Below, in pieces: positions 1 to 9,269 of a stretch of DNA of 64,000 bases; position 1 is the stretch's first letter; every line of letters begins with the position of its first letter. The stretch is from the NCBI RefSeq assembly GCF_900099785.1, contig NZ_FNDS01000015.1, positions 29,131 to 93,130 on the forward strand, written 5' to 3'. Source of the DNA: Pseudomonas panipatensis (GTDB taxonomy: Bacteria; Pseudomonadota; Gammaproteobacteria; Pseudomonadales; Pseudomonadaceae). Below the pieces are notes generated by a model that searched no databases, had not been told where the DNA came from, and worked only from the letters and a program-made list of their open reading frames with translations. The translations under genes were made by a program, and so were the position numbers.

Positions 1-153
1 CTGGACGCCGGCGGCTGGCTGCTGCTCGAACACGGCTATGACCAGGCCGAGGCGGTGCGCGATCTGCTGCTCAGTGGCGGATTCACCCAGGTCGAAAGCC
101 GCCGCGACCTCGCTGGCCATGAGCGCATCAGCCTGGGGCGGCTGCCATGCTGA
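1..153 (+). CDS. prmC: PrmC (HemK) release-factor glutamine methyltransferase, C-terminal 50 residues only
   Basis: The window opens inside this gene; frame 1 reads without a stop to TGA at 151-153 and ends in a segment (GGWLLLEHGYDQ, then SRRDLAGHERISLGRL) typical of the C-terminus of PrmC. The enzyme N5-methylates the GGQ glutamine of peptide-chain release factors RF1 and RF2. The catalytic NPPY motif lies upstream of the window and cannot be checked. The stop overlaps the moeB start by 7 bases, so translation is probably coupled. Identification rests on the C-terminal sequence and on the prmC-moeB-murI order known in Pseudomonas. Confidence 0.85.
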   Translation: MDAGGWLLLEHGYDQAEAVRDLLLSGGFTQVESRRDLAGHERISLGRLPC

Positions 154-902
154 GCGACCAGGAGCTGCTGCGTTACAGCCGGCAGATCCTCTTGCCGCAA
201 ATCGACATCGACGGCCAACTGCGCCTCAAACAGGCGCGGGCGCTGATCGTCGGCCTTGGCGGCCTCGGCTCTCCAGTGGCGCTGTACCTGGCCGCGGCCG
301 GCGTCGGTGAACTGCACCTGGCCGATTTCGATACGGTGGACATGACCAACCTGCAGCGCCAAGTCTTGCACGATAGCACCCAGGTCGGCCGCAGCAAGGT
401 GGATTCGGCGATCACCCGGCTGAGCGCGCTGAATCCGCAAGTGCGCCTGGTCGCCCATCGTCAGGCGCTGGATGTGGACAGCCTGGCCGCCGTGCTGCAA
501 CAGGTCGATCTGGTCCTCGATTGCTGCGACAACTTCACCACCCGCGAGGCGGTCAACGCTGCCTGCGTGGCGGCCGGCAAGCCATTGGTCAGCGGCGCGG
601 CCATCCGCCTCGAAGGCCAGCTCTCGGTGTTCGATCCGCGCCGCGACGACAGTCCTTGCTACCACTGCCTGTACGGCCACGGCAGCGAAGCCGAACTGAC
701 CTGCAGCGAGGCCGGCGTGGCGGGCCCGCTGGTTGGCCTGGTCGGCAGCCTGCAGGCGCTTGAGGCACTGAAATTGCTGGCCGGCTTCGGCGAGCCGCTG
801 GTCGGGCGCCTGCTGCTGATCGATGCCCTCTCCACACGGTTCCGCGAGTTGCGCGTCAAGCGCGATCCGCAGTGCCCGGTGTGCGGCGCTCGGCATGGCT
901 GA
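147..902 (+). CDS. moeB: MoeB/ThiF-type sulfur-carrier adenylyltransferase
   Basis: 251 residues, the usual MoeB length. E1-like enzyme that adenylates the C-terminal Gly of the molybdopterin-synthase small subunit MoaD (or a related sulfur carrier) in molybdenum-cofactor synthesis in the cytoplasm. Visible features: the Rossmann nucleotide motif VGLGGLGSP near residue 34, the [13 protein letters not shown] segment near 63, DCCDNFTTR near 127, and two zinc-binding CxxC pairs (CYHC near 171 and CPVC near the C-terminus). It overlaps prmC upstream and murI downstream by a few bases, so the three genes form one tight operon. ThiF-type activity cannot be excluded from sequence alone. Confidence 0.9.
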   Translation: MLSDQELLRYSRQILLPQIDIDGQLRLKQARALIVGLGGLGSPVALYLAAAGVGELHLADFDTVDMTNLQRQVLHDSTQVGRSKVDSAITRLSALNPQVRLVAHRQALDVDSLAAVLQQVDLVLDCCDNFTTREAVNAACVAAGKPLVSGAAIRLEGQLSVFDPRRDDSPCYHCLYGHGSEAELTCSEAGVAGPLVGLVGSLQALEALKLLAGFGEPLVGRLLLIDALSTRFRELRVKRDPQCPVCGARHG

Positions 903-1689
903 TTCGGCGCCTGTCGGCGTATTCGACTCCGGTGTCGGCGGTCTGTCGGTGCTGCGGGAAATTCGTGCGCTGCTGCCCAACGAGTCGTTGATCTATCTCG
1001 CCGATTGCGGACATGTGCCCTATGGCGAGAAGTCTCCGGAGTACATCCGCGAACGCTGCCGAGCTATCGCCGAGTTTCTGCTGAGCCAGGGCTGCAAGAC
1101 GCTGGTGCTCGCTTGCAACACCGCCACCGCGGCGGCGGCGGGGGATTTGCGCGAGCGGTATCCGCAGTTGCCGATCCTGGCCATGGAGCCAGCGGTGAAG
1201 CCGGCCGCCGCCGCCACGCGTAGCGGCGTGGTGGGCGTCCTGGCGACCACCGGGACATTGAAGAGCGCGCGCTTCGCGGCCTTGCTCGACCGCTTCGCCA
1301 GCGACGTCAAGGTTGTCACCCAGCCGTGCCCGGGGCTGGTGGAGCGCATCGAGGCTGGCGATCTGAGCGGCCCGCTGGTGCGTGATCTGCTGCAGGGGTT
1401 CCTGCGCCCATTGCTCGCGGAAGGCTGCGACACGCTGATTCTCGGCTGCACCCATTACCCCTTTCTCAAGCCGCTGCTCGGCGAACTCCTGCCGCCGGGG
1501 GTGACGCTGATCGATACCGGTGCCGCGGTGGCCCGTCATCTGCAACGCTCGCTGATCAGTCGCGGCCTGGACGCTGCCGGCCCGGCCCGGCGCACGCAAT
1601 TCTGGACCAGCGGCCCCAGCGAGAGTCTGGAGCGGGTGCTGCCGGTGCTTTGGGGTTGCCGTGAGCCCGTGCACTTTTTTGCCGGCTGA
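895..1689 (+). CDS. murI: Glutamate racemase
   Basis: 264 residues. Converts L-glutamate to D-glutamate for peptidoglycan precursor synthesis. The N-terminus [13 protein letters not shown] is the family signature, and both catalytic cysteines are present in ACNTAT and LGCTHYPF. I chose ATG 895 because the protein signature begins a few residues later; an upstream ATG in the same frame at 823 lies inside moeB and would add 24 unrelated residues. The start overlaps the moeB stop by 8 bases, indicating translational coupling. Confidence 0.95.
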   Translation: MADSAPVGVFDSGVGGLSVLREIRALLPNESLIYLADCGHVPYGEKSPEYIRERCRAIAEFLLSQGCKTLVLACNTATAAAAGDLRERYPQLPILAMEPAVKPAAAATRSGVVGVLATTGTLKSARFAALLDRFASDVKVVTQPCPGLVERIEAGDLSGPLVRDLLQGFLRPLLAEGCDTLILGCTHYPFLKPLLGELLPPGVTLIDTGAAVARHLQRSLISRGLDAAGPARRTQFWTSGPSESLERVLPVLWGCREPVHFFAG

Positions 1690-1757
1690 GTAACGCAGAA
1701 TTTCCTTGGCGGTAACTTTCTTCTTGCATTCTGTCAGCGCGTTTCGGGAACTCGCCT

Positions 1758-1763
1758 TATAAT
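1758..1763 (+). promoter_or_regulatory. Likely -10 element of pagL
   Basis: A consensus TATAAT lies about 50 bases upstream of the pagL start codon. No good -35 hexamer sits 16-18 bases further upstream, so an activator or a weak -35 is implied if this is the promoter. Confidence 0.4.
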
Positions 1764-1816
1764 TCTTGGCTATTCGCGGGGAGTTTTCATTCAACTAATC
1801 CATAAGGATCTATCCG

Positions 1817-2338
1817 ATGAAGAAGTTACTCTCGCTGGCCGCTTTGGCCGCACTCGTATGGGGCGTTGCGGGTAGCGCTCAGGCAGTGAACTTCAGTGCT
1901 GCCGTTGGTGAAACCAGTCAGAGCGACCTGACCCTGCGCCTGGGGGCTGGCTTCGACTGGGACAAGAACTGGTGGCAGAGCAGCGTCGGCCACCTGACCG
2001 GCTACTGGGATGCGGGCTACACCTATTGGGGCGCCGGAAGCCGTGCCGGTGGCCGTCACTCCCTGTCCTTCGCACCGGTATTCGTCTATCAGTTCAACGG
2101 TGATTCGGTGCAGCCCTTCATCGAGGCAGGCATCGGCGTGGCCGGCTTCACCGGCTCCGAAGTCGGTGACCATGACCTGGGCAGCGCCTTCGCCTTCGAG
2201 GACCGTATCGGCGTCGGCGTGAAGTTCGGTGGCGGTCAGGCGCTCGGTGTGCGCGCCATCCACTATTCCAACGCCGGCATGGCCGAACCCAACGAGGGTA
2301 TCGAGTCCTATAGCCTGTTCTACAGCCTGCCGCTGTAA
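1817..2338 (+). CDS. pagL: PagL-type outer-membrane lipid A 3-O-deacylase
   Basis: 173 residues, the usual PagL size. A cleavable signal peptide ends about residue 23 (SAQA/VNFS). The rest is a small beta-barrel pattern of alternating residues ending in the aromatic LFYSLPL. PagL removes the 3-position acyl chain from lipid A. The family's active-site His-x-Ser is seen as IHYSNAG near the C-terminus, followed by the Glu in EGIESYS. In P. aeruginosa pagL also lies next to murI on the same side, which supports the call. It has its own Shine-Dalgarno (AAGGAT) and probably its own promoter. Confidence 0.9.
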   Translation: MKKLLSLAALAALVWGVAGSAQAVNFSAAVGETSQSDLTLRLGAGFDWDKNWWQSSVGHLTGYWDAGYTYWGAGSRAGGRHSLSFAPVFVYQFNGDSVQPFIEAGIGVAGFTGSEVGDHDLGSAFAFEDRIGVGVKFGGGQALGVRAIHYSNAGMAEPNEGIESYSLFYSLPL

Positions 2339-2354
2339 GTTCTGGCGCTGGAAT

Positions 2355-2386
2355 GAAAAAAGCCGGACCTGGTGTCCGGCTTTTTT
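2355..2386. terminator. Bidirectional rho-independent terminator between pagL and phr
   Basis: A-run, 8-bp GC-rich stem (GCCGGAC / GTCCGGC), 5-base loop, then six T. The flanking A and T runs make it work on both strands, as expected between the convergent pagL and phr. Confidence 0.92.
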
Positions 2387-2399
2387 GTGCCCGAGGGAT

Positions 2400-3842
2400 T
2401 CACTCCAGGTCCGCTGCCAGCTTCTTGGGCAGGTTCTGGAAGGCCGCCAGGGCGCGCTCCCGGCTCAACGCCAGGTCGACTATCGGCTTGGCATAGCCGC
2501 TGACGCCGAACAGCCCGAGGCTGGCCGGGTCATGGATGGCGCGATCGTCCAGGTGCGCCAGCTCCGGCAGCCAGTAGCGCAGGAAGCGCCCCTGCGGGTC
2601 GAACTTCGCCGACTGGCTCAATGGGTTGAAGATGCGAAAGTAGGGCGCCGCATCGGTGCCGGTGGACGCGCTCCACTGCCAGCCGCCGTTGTTCGCCGCC
2701 AGGTCGCCGTCGATCAGGTGGCGCATGAACCAGCGCTCGCCGACGCGCCAGTCGATCAGCAGGTTCTTGGTCAGGAACATCGCCACCACCATGCGCAGAC
2801 GGTTGTGCATCCAGCCGCTGGCGAGCAACTGGCGCATCGCTGCATCGACGATGGGAATGCCGGTCCGGCCCTGCTGCCAGGCCTCCAGCTCGGCTGGCGC
2901 GTCACGCCAGGGCAGGGCTTCGGTTTCCAGGCGGAAGGCGCGGTGTCGGCTGACCCGCGGATAGCCGACCAGGATGTGTTTGTAGAACTCACGCCAGAGC
3001 AGCTCATTGATCCAGGCGACCGCGCCGGGATTGCCCGTCTCGAACTCGCCGCCGTTGTTGCTCAGCGCGGCATGCAAGCACTGCCTGGGCGAGAGCACGC
3101 CGCTGGCCAGGTAGGGCGATAGTCGGCTGGTGCCCTCGACGGCGGGCAGGTCGCGCACCGCGTGGTAACGCCGCAGCTCGTCCTCGGCGAAGGTCGCCAG
3201 GCGCGCGCGCGCCGCGCGCTCGCCAGCCGGCCAGAACTCGCGGGCCAGGGGAGGGATGTCCTGGAATCCGTCGATGTGCTCCGGCAACGGGTCGCTGACG
3301 ATGGCCAGGGGCGCCTGTGCGCGCGGCGCCGGCAGGCAGGGCGGCAGCGCCGTGGCCAGGCGCTGGTAGCAGACCTTGCGGAACTGGCTGAATACCTGGA
3401 AGTAGCCGCCGCCGCGGGTCAGCACGCTGCCGGGGGCGAAGAGCAACTGGTCGAGGTAGCGCTGGAAGGCGATGCCGGCGGCTTCCAGGGTCCGCTGCAC
3501 GGCCTGATCGCGCCGGCTCTCGTTGATCCCGTATTCCTCGTTGACCCTGACCGCGGTTATGCCGTGCTCGCGGCAGACGGCCAGCAGGGCTTGTGGCGCC
3601 TGGCTCCAGTCCTGCGCGGTGCGCACCAGCAGCGGGATATTCAGTCGCTGCAGATCGCGCTGCAGCTCGTGCAGGTTGCGCAGCCAGAAGTCGATCTTGC
3701 CGGGGGCATCGTCGTGTTCGCGCCATTGCTGCGGGCTGAGCAGGTAGAAGGCGATCACCGGCCCGCGTTCGGCCGCCGCATGCAGCGCGGTGTTGTCATG
3801 AATACGCAGGTCGCTGCGCAGCCAGAGCAGTTGCCGCGTCAT
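2400..3842 (-). CDS. phr: Deoxyribodipyrimidine photolyase (CPD photolyase, class I)
   Basis: 480 residues, close to E. coli PhrB. Uses FADH- and an antenna chromophore to reverse cyclobutane pyrimidine dimers with blue/near-UV light. The N-terminal antenna domain begins QLLWLRSDLRIHDNTAL. The C-terminal FAD domain has the family segments EGTSRLSPYLASGVLS, LLWREFYKHIL, PIVDAAMRQL, GWMHNRLRM and GDLAANNGGWQWSASTGTDAAPYFRIFNP. The reading frame is open further upstream, but ATG 3842 gives the correct N-terminus and a 4-base overlap with the MerR gene stop. It is the last gene of the rudS-merR-phr operon. Confidence 0.95.
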   Translation of the reverse strand: MTRQLLWLRSDLRIHDNTALHAAAERGPVIAFYLLSPQQWREHDDAPGKIDFWLRNLHELQRDLQRLNIPLLVRTAQDWSQAPQALLAVCREHGITAVRVNEEYGINESRRDQAVQRTLEAAGIAFQRYLDQLLFAPGSVLTRGGGYFQVFSQFRKVCYQRLATALPPCLPAPRAQAPLAIVSDPLPEHIDGFQDIPPLAREFWPAGERAARARLATFAEDELRRYHAVRDLPAVEGTSRLSPYLASGVLSPRQCLHAALSNNGGEFETGNPGAVAWINELLWREFYKHILVGYPRVSRHRAFRLETEALPWRDAPAELEAWQQGRTGIPIVDAAMRQLLASGWMHNRLRMVVAMFLTKNLLIDWRVGERWFMRHLIDGDLAANNGGWQWSASTGTDAAPYFRIFNPLSQSAKFDPQGRFLRYWLPELAHLDDRAIHDPASLGLFGVSGYAKPIVDLALSRERALAAFQNLPKKLAADLE

Positions 3843-4795
3843 CTTCTTCCTCCTTGCAGCAGGCCGAGTTGATCGAGTTGCTCGCGCACGTCCAGCGGGC
3901 TTTCCGCCAGATGCAGGTCGGGCAGGCTGCTTTCGCGCAATTCGATCAGCTCCACGTAGTGAATGTTGACCGCACTGCCGGCCAGCAGGATCGGACCCTG
4001 GCAGCCGTTGAGCTGGCGCGGCAGCTGCGGGAGGTTGAGCGCCTGGGAAGAGAACAGCACCAGGGCGCGTGGTTGCAGGCGTTGCTCGGCGAGGGCGAGT
4101 TCGCCGGTGGGCAGCGGGCCGTCCAGCACCCGAACCGGGCAGCCGGCGCTGCTGGCCAGCCAGGCGCACAGCCAATGGCCGGTTTCCTGCGGTAGTTCGG
4201 AGTGATTGATCAGCAACAGCGGCGCTCCCTGCTGCTGGCGGTTGTGGTGATACAGGCGGCTGCCCAGCTTGCTGCGCAGCCAGGCGTGATAGAACAGGCG
4301 CTCCAGTGTGCTGCCGAACTGGCCTTGCCAACGCTGCCGCAGCTCCGCCTCCAGGGGCAGCATCAGGTGTTCGCAGAGGGTTTGCGCCGGGTAGATGGAC
4401 AGGGCGCCATTGAACAGTTCGTCGAGCTGGCGTTCATCCACCTGGGCGATGGCGCTGAGCGCCTGGTACAGCAGCGTGTTCCAGGGGGATGCGCCGCTTG
4501 GCGCGGGGTCGCGTTGGTCGTCGAGGAGCCCGCGGACTTTGCTGACCGCGACGCCGCGCTCCAGCCAGGTGAGCACTTGCTGCACCCGTGAGATCTGCTC
4601 GTTGGAGTACAGCCGGTGTCCCTTGGCCGTGCGCATAGGCACGATCAGGCCGTAGCGGCGTTCCCAGGCGCGCAGGGTCACCGGGTTGACCCCGGTGCGC
4701 CGGGCAACTTCGCGGATCGGCAACCAGCCGGCTGCCAGTGCCTGGTGATAGTCGGCCGGTGGAGCGAAGGGCAGGCTGTCGTGCTCAGATGGCAT
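3839..4795 (-). CDS. MerR-family regulator of the LitR/CarH type with a degenerate B12-binding domain
   Basis: 318 residues. An N-terminal MerR helix-turn-helix (about residues 24-92: IREVARRTGVNPVTLRAWERRYG, then GHRLYSNEQISRVQQ) is followed by a helical region and a C-terminal alpha/beta domain laid out like the cobalamin-binding domain of LitR/CarH photoreceptors. The B12 signature E-x3-D-x-H-x2-G is not found; the equivalent strand reads VRVLDGPLPTGEL, without the cobalt-ligand His. This resembles the class II LitR proteins of Pseudomonas (PplR type), which do not bind B12 and, as I recall, depend on a LOV-domain partner. It overlaps rudS by 11 bases and phr by 4, so it probably autoregulates its operon. 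Confidence 0.85.
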   Translation of the reverse strand: MPSEHDSLPFAPPADYHQALAAGWLPIREVARRTGVNPVTLRAWERRYGLIVPMRTAKGHRLYSNEQISRVQQVLTWLERGVAVSKVRGLLDDQRDPAPSGASPWNTLLYQALSAIAQVDERQLDELFNGALSIYPAQTLCEHLMLPLEAELRQRWQGQFGSTLERLFYHAWLRSKLGSRLYHHNRQQQGAPLLLINHSELPQETGHWLCAWLASSAGCPVRVLDGPLPTGELALAEQRLQPRALVLFSSQALNLPQLPRQLNGCQGPILLAGSAVNIHYVELIELRESSLPDLHLAESPLDVREQLDQLGLLQGGRR

Positions 4796-5747
4796 TGCGC
4801 AGCCCCAGGGTTTCGGGATGGGGTTGCAGGTAGGCCTGGCGGTTGATGTAGGGATTCGGGTGAAGCCTGAAGTGATGCTTGAGCAGGGTCAGCGGCACCA
4901 CCAGTGGCACCACGCCGACGCGGTACTGCTCGATCACCGCCAGCAGTTCGCGCTTGTCGTCCGCCGCCAATTGGAGCTTCAGGTAGCCGGCGAGGTGTAG
5001 CAGTACGTTGGCGTGGCTTCCGCGCGAGGCGCAGCTACGCATGGCGTCGGCGAAGATCCGGTAGTAGCGCGGAGCGAAGCTCTGCGGATCCTGGCTGCCG
5101 ATCTCGGCGAGCATGCGCCCGAGCGACGCGTACTGGCGCGGATGGTGGGCCAGCAACTGGTATTTGTAGCGCGAATGGAAGTCGAGGATGCCCTTGCGGG
5201 TCAGCCCCTCGCGGTTCAAGGCCTGCCATTCGAGGTGTGCGAAGACCCGCGTGAGGAAGTTCTCGCGCAACTGCGGGTCGTTCAAGCGGCCTTCTTCCTC
5301 CACCGGCAACTCCGGGCGTGCCGCGCAGAAGGCTTCGGCGTACAGGCCGCGGCCACCCGGCGGCAGCGGGTGGCCAGATTCGCCGTAGACCTTGACCCGA
5401 TGCAGGCCGCAGGAGGGCGACTGCTGCATGAAGATGTAGCCGACGATGTCCTGCTGCCGCTGCGCCTGTTCCTGCCCGTAGCCGCGCAGGGCGTCACTGT
5501 GGTCGATGAGGTCGCCGCGGCTGGTCACGGCGCGTGGCGCCGCCGGGTCGCCGCTCAGGTGGATGGCCGGCCGCGGTACGCCCAGGCCGATGGCCACCTC
5601 CGGGCACAGCGGGACGAAGTCGAAGTGCTGGCTGAGGACATCGATGCATAGCCGCGATGCTTTGTGCCCACCGTTGAAGCGGACGCTCTCGCCCAGCAGG
5701 CAAGCACTGATACCCAGCTTGGGTTTGGTGGGGGTGGAGGAGGCCAT
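4785..5747 (-). CDS. rudS: RudS: TudS desulfidase (DUF523) fused to DUF1722, probable tRNA 4-thiouridine eraser
   Basis: 320 residues. Residues ~8-155 are the TudS/DUF523 domain, with its three presumed [4Fe-4S] cysteines in ISACLLGE, PLCPEV and SPSCGL. Residues ~180-300 are DUF1722 (FAHLEWQALNREGL, FHSRYKYQLLAHHP, YRVGVVPLVVPLTLLKHH). Fusions of this type are known as RudS, reported to remove sulfur from 4-thiouridine in tRNA and to relieve near-UV growth delay. I chose ATG 5747; an in-frame ATG further upstream lies within the operator region. First gene of an operon with the MerR regulator and phr, which fits a light-damage role. Substrate here is inferred from the family. Confidence 0.8.
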   Translation of the reverse strand: MASSTPTKPKLGISACLLGESVRFNGGHKASRLCIDVLSQHFDFVPLCPEVAIGLGVPRPAIHLSGDPAAPRAVTSRGDLIDHSDALRGYGQEQAQRQQDIVGYIFMQQSPSCGLHRVKVYGESGHPLPPGGRGLYAEAFCAARPELPVEEEGRLNDPQLRENFLTRVFAHLEWQALNREGLTRKGILDFHSRYKYQLLAHHPRQYASLGRMLAEIGSQDPQSFAPRYYRIFADAMRSCASRGSHANVLLHLAGYLKLQLAADDKRELLAVIEQYRVGVVPLVVPLTLLKHHFRLHPNPYINRQAYLQPHPETLGLRNAI

Positions 5748-5760
5748 GGCCGTGGAGTCC

Positions 5761-5837
5761 TGTACAGAATGGAACTGCTTGTACAACTTTCTGCTCAGGA
5801 TAGGACAATACCTGTACAAGTACAAATGTCATGTACA
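5761..5837 (-). promoter_or_regulatory. rudS-merR-phr promoter with multiple TGTACA operators
   Basis: Reading on the minus strand, a sigma70-like promoter is visible: -35 TTGTAC (5825-5820), 17-base spacer, -10 TATCCT (5802-5797). TGTACA hexamers lie at 5832-5837, 5813-5818, 5780-5785 and 5761-5766, with a near copy (AGTACA) at 5819-5824. The outer pairs have identical 19-base spacing. Two copies flank the -35 and two lie in the leader. TGTACA pairs are what I recall as the recognition unit of Pseudomonas class II LitR, encoded by the second gene of this operon. Confidence 0.7.
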
Positions 5838-5903
5838 GGTTATTGCTGCGGCAGTGGCGTTCGGTAAGCAGGGGCGGAGGCCCCGCGAGGGGCCCTGTGG
5901 CAA

Positions 5904-6902
<999 letters not shown>

Positions 6903-6913
6903 TTACTGTTGTC

Positions 6914-6961
6914 AGAGTAGCGAGTCGATCAATCTTGTACAATTGCTTTATTTTGTATAAT
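6914..6961. promoter_or_regulatory. LitR-type operator and divergent promoter between the FAD oxidoreductase and the epimerase
   Basis: On the minus strand the region holds TATACA-N12-TGTACA (6959-6936), matching the T(G/A)TACA-N12-TGTACA motif I recall for class II LitR. The TTGTAC of the second half (6942-6937) is followed after 17 bases by TACTCT (6919-6914), giving a -35/-10 pair for the FAD oxidoreductase. On the plus strand TTGTAC (6935-6940) precedes a perfect TATAAT (6956-6961), but with only 15 bases between them, so a plus-strand promoter towards the epimerase gene is possible but less certain. Confidence 0.65.
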
Positions 6962-7152
6962 TGTGCGGCTGCCATTCGGATAAGATGACCGGCTTTCGAT
7001 CCAGCGTGCTCCGCATTGCCTTCGGACGCTGCACCGTCGATTTCCGGCTCTTACAGCGTAGACGGTCGGGATTGCCAGACAGTCCTGCGATGCAAGTGCC
7101 GTTCCCTCGTCCAGACTGATGGTAGGGATAGCCCCTTGGAAAGGAGTAGGTC

Positions 7153-8055
7153 ATGCACATTCTGTTGACGGGCGGTACCGGACTGATCGGCCGCCGGCTG
7201 TGCCGGCACTGGAGCCTCGCGGGGCATCGGTTGACGGTGCTCAGCCGTCGTCCCGAGCGCGTCGCGGCGCTGTGCGGCGAGTCCGTGCGCGGTATCGCCG
7301 GATTCGATGAGTTGGCTGACGAACCCTTGGACGCGGTGGTCAACCTGGCCGGCGAACCCATTGCCGAGCGCCCCTGGACGCCCCGTCGCAAGGCGCTCCT
7401 GTGGGACAGCCGGGTGCGCCTGACCGAGCGCCTGGTGGAATGGCTGGAGACGCGCGCGCAGCGCCCCGCGGTGCTGATCAGCGGCTCGGCGGTCGGTTGG
7501 TACGGCGATGCCGGGGAGCGCCCGCTGGATGAATCGAGCGCGGCTGCCGGTGAGGATTTCGCCAGCGAGCTGTGCCTGGCCTGGGAGCAGATCGCGGTGG
7601 AAGCCGAAGCCCTGGGGATCCGCGTGGTGCGCTTGCGCACCGGGCTGGTGCTGGCGCCGGAGGGCGGTTTCCTCAAGCGCATGTTGCCGGCGTTTCGCGC
7701 CGGACTGGGAGGGAAGCTGGGCAGTGGTCGGCAATGGATGCCCTGGGTGCATATCGAGGACATCGTCGGCCTGATCGATTTTCTCTTGCACCAGCCCGCT
7801 GCCAGCGGTCCGTATAATGCCTGCGCGCCGCAGCCGGTGCGCAACCGTGATTTCACCCAGGCGCTGGGCCAGGCCTTGCACCGGCCGACCCTGCTGGGCG
7901 TGCCGGCCTTCGCCCTGCGCATGCTGCTCGGCGAGCTGGCGGTGCTGTTGCTGGGCGGCCAGCGGGTGCACCCGAAGCGCTTGCTGGAAGCCGGTTTCGT
8001 GTTCCGCTACAACGATTTTCCGGCTGCCCTCGCCGATGTCTTGCGGCATCGCTGA
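7153..8055 (+). CDS. TIGR01777-family NAD(P)-binding epimerase (YfcH/SulA-like)
   Basis: 300 residues. Extended SDR fold: MHILLTGGTGLIGRRL is the nucleotide-binding GxxGxxG motif, followed by the family segments VNLAGEPIAERPW, ISGSAVGWYGD and PWVHIEDIVGLI, with the DUF1731 C-terminal extension (ARQSCRNRDF-like, GVPAFALRMLLGE, KRLLEAGFVFRY). Some homologues were labelled cell-division inhibitors by old similarity; enzymatic substrate is unknown. A strong AAGGAG Shine-Dalgarno precedes the ATG. Its leader of nearly 190 bases begins at the operator shared with the FAD oxidoreductase. Confidence 0.85.
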   Translation: MHILLTGGTGLIGRRLCRHWSLAGHRLTVLSRRPERVAALCGESVRGIAGFDELADEPLDAVVNLAGEPIAERPWTPRRKALLWDSRVRLTERLVEWLETRAQRPAVLISGSAVGWYGDAGERPLDESSAAAGEDFASELCLAWEQIAVEAEALGIRVVRLRTGLVLAPEGGFLKRMLPAFRAGLGGKLGSGRQWMPWVHIEDIVGLIDFLLHQPAASGPYNACAPQPVRNRDFTQALGQALHRPTLLGVPAFALRMLLGELAVLLLGGQRVHPKRLLEAGFVFRYNDFPAALADVLRHR

Positions 8056-8092
8056 TGGGCGCCGTTCTGCCACGTTTTCCTAAGGATGATGC

Positions 8093-9118
8093 ATGACCCT
8101 GAACGCCCTCCTGCTGGTCAACCTAGGCTCGCCGGCTTCGCCGCAGGTGGCGGATGTACGCCGCTATCTCGACGAGTTCCTCATGGACCCTTATGTGGTC
8201 GATCTGCCCTGGCCGCTGCGCCGCCTGCTGGTGTCGCTGATCCTGATCAAGCGGCCGGAGGCCTCGGCCCATGCCTATTCCTCGATCTGGTGGGACGAGG
8301 GCTCGCCACTGATCGTGCTCAGCCGGCGCTTGCAGCAGGCCATGCGCAAGCACTGGCGTCACGGCCCGGTTGCGCTGGCCATGCGCTATGGCGATCCCTC
8401 CATGGAGAACGCGCTGCTCGACCTCTATGAGCAAGGCATCCGCCGAGTGACGCTGGCGCCGCTGTACCCGCAGTTCGCCGATAGCACGACCACCACCGTG
8501 ATCGCCCAGGCCCGTGGGCTGATCCGCCAGCTCGGCCTGCGTGGCATGGAGTTGCTGGTGTTGCCGCCGTTCTATGCCGAGCCGGAGTACCAGCAGGCGT
8601 TGCTGGCGAGCGTCCTGCCTTATCTGGAGCAGCCCTACGACCACTTGCTGATGAGCTTCCATGGCCTGCCCGAACGGCATATCCGCAAACTGGTCCGCGA
8701 CCGCAATCACGATCTCAGTGCCACCAGTAGCCACCGCGTGCGCTCCGAGGTGCTGGCGCTCTGTTACCGCAGCCAGTGCCTGCGCACCGCGGAAATCCTC
8801 GCCGAGTCGGCCGGGCTGGAAAAAGGCCGCTGGTCGGTGTCCTTCCAGTCGCGCCTGGGCCGCGACAAATGGATCGAGCCATACACCGAGACGCGCCTCG
8901 ACGAACTCGCCAAGCGGGGCGTGAAGCGCCTGCTGGTGATGTGCCCGGCGTTCGTCGCCGACTGCATCGAGACCCTGGAGGAAATCGGCCAGCGCGGCCG
9001 CGAGCAGTTCATCGAAGCCGGTGGCGAGGAACTGGTGCTGATTCCCTGCCTGAACGACCAGCAGGTCTGGGCCATGGCCCTGAGCCGCCTCTGCGAGCGC
9101 CTGCCGGAACCGCTCTGA
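8093..9118 (+). CDS. hemH: Ferrochelatase
   Basis: 341 residues, full length. Inserts Fe2+ into protoporphyrin IX, the last step of haem synthesis. Family motifs: LLLVNLGSP at the N-terminus, [24 protein letters not shown], the catalytic His in [27 protein letters not shown], and [15 protein letters not shown] with the conserved Glu. It begins 37 bases after the epimerase stop and is likely co-transcribed; the same pair is adjacent in P. aeruginosa. Confidence 0.95.
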   Translation: MTLNALLLVNLGSPASPQVADVRRYLDEFLMDPYVVDLPWPLRRLLVSLILIKRPEASAHAYSSIWWDEGSPLIVLSRRLQQAMRKHWRHGPVALAMRYGDPSMENALLDLYEQGIRRVTLAPLYPQFADSTTTTVIAQARGLIRQLGLRGMELLVLPPFYAEPEYQQALLASVLPYLEQPYDHLLMSFHGLPERHIRKLVRDRNHDLSATSSHRVRSEVLALCYRSQCLRTAEILAESAGLEKGRWSVSFQSRLGRDKWIEPYTETRLDELAKRGVKRLLVMCPAFVADCIETLEEIGQRGREQFIEAGGEELVLIPCLNDQQVWAMALSRLCERLPEPL

Positions 9119-9269
9119 CGATCCTGCCTCGGCGCCCCCGCGGCCATCAGCCAGGGGGCGCCATGCGCATTCAGCTACCTGATAGTGCGCGCGGGCAGCC
9201 GCTGGCCGTGCCTAAGCTGGACCTTCTCCCCATCGCTCGAGCCGCGTTGGCGGCGTACAGGAGTCCGGC

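Noticed and set aside
36..980. Long minus-strand frame opposite moeB
   Set aside because: Mirror frame of a clear MoeB gene in high-GC DNA; its protein is low-complexity Gln/Ala/Arg-rich without any domain.
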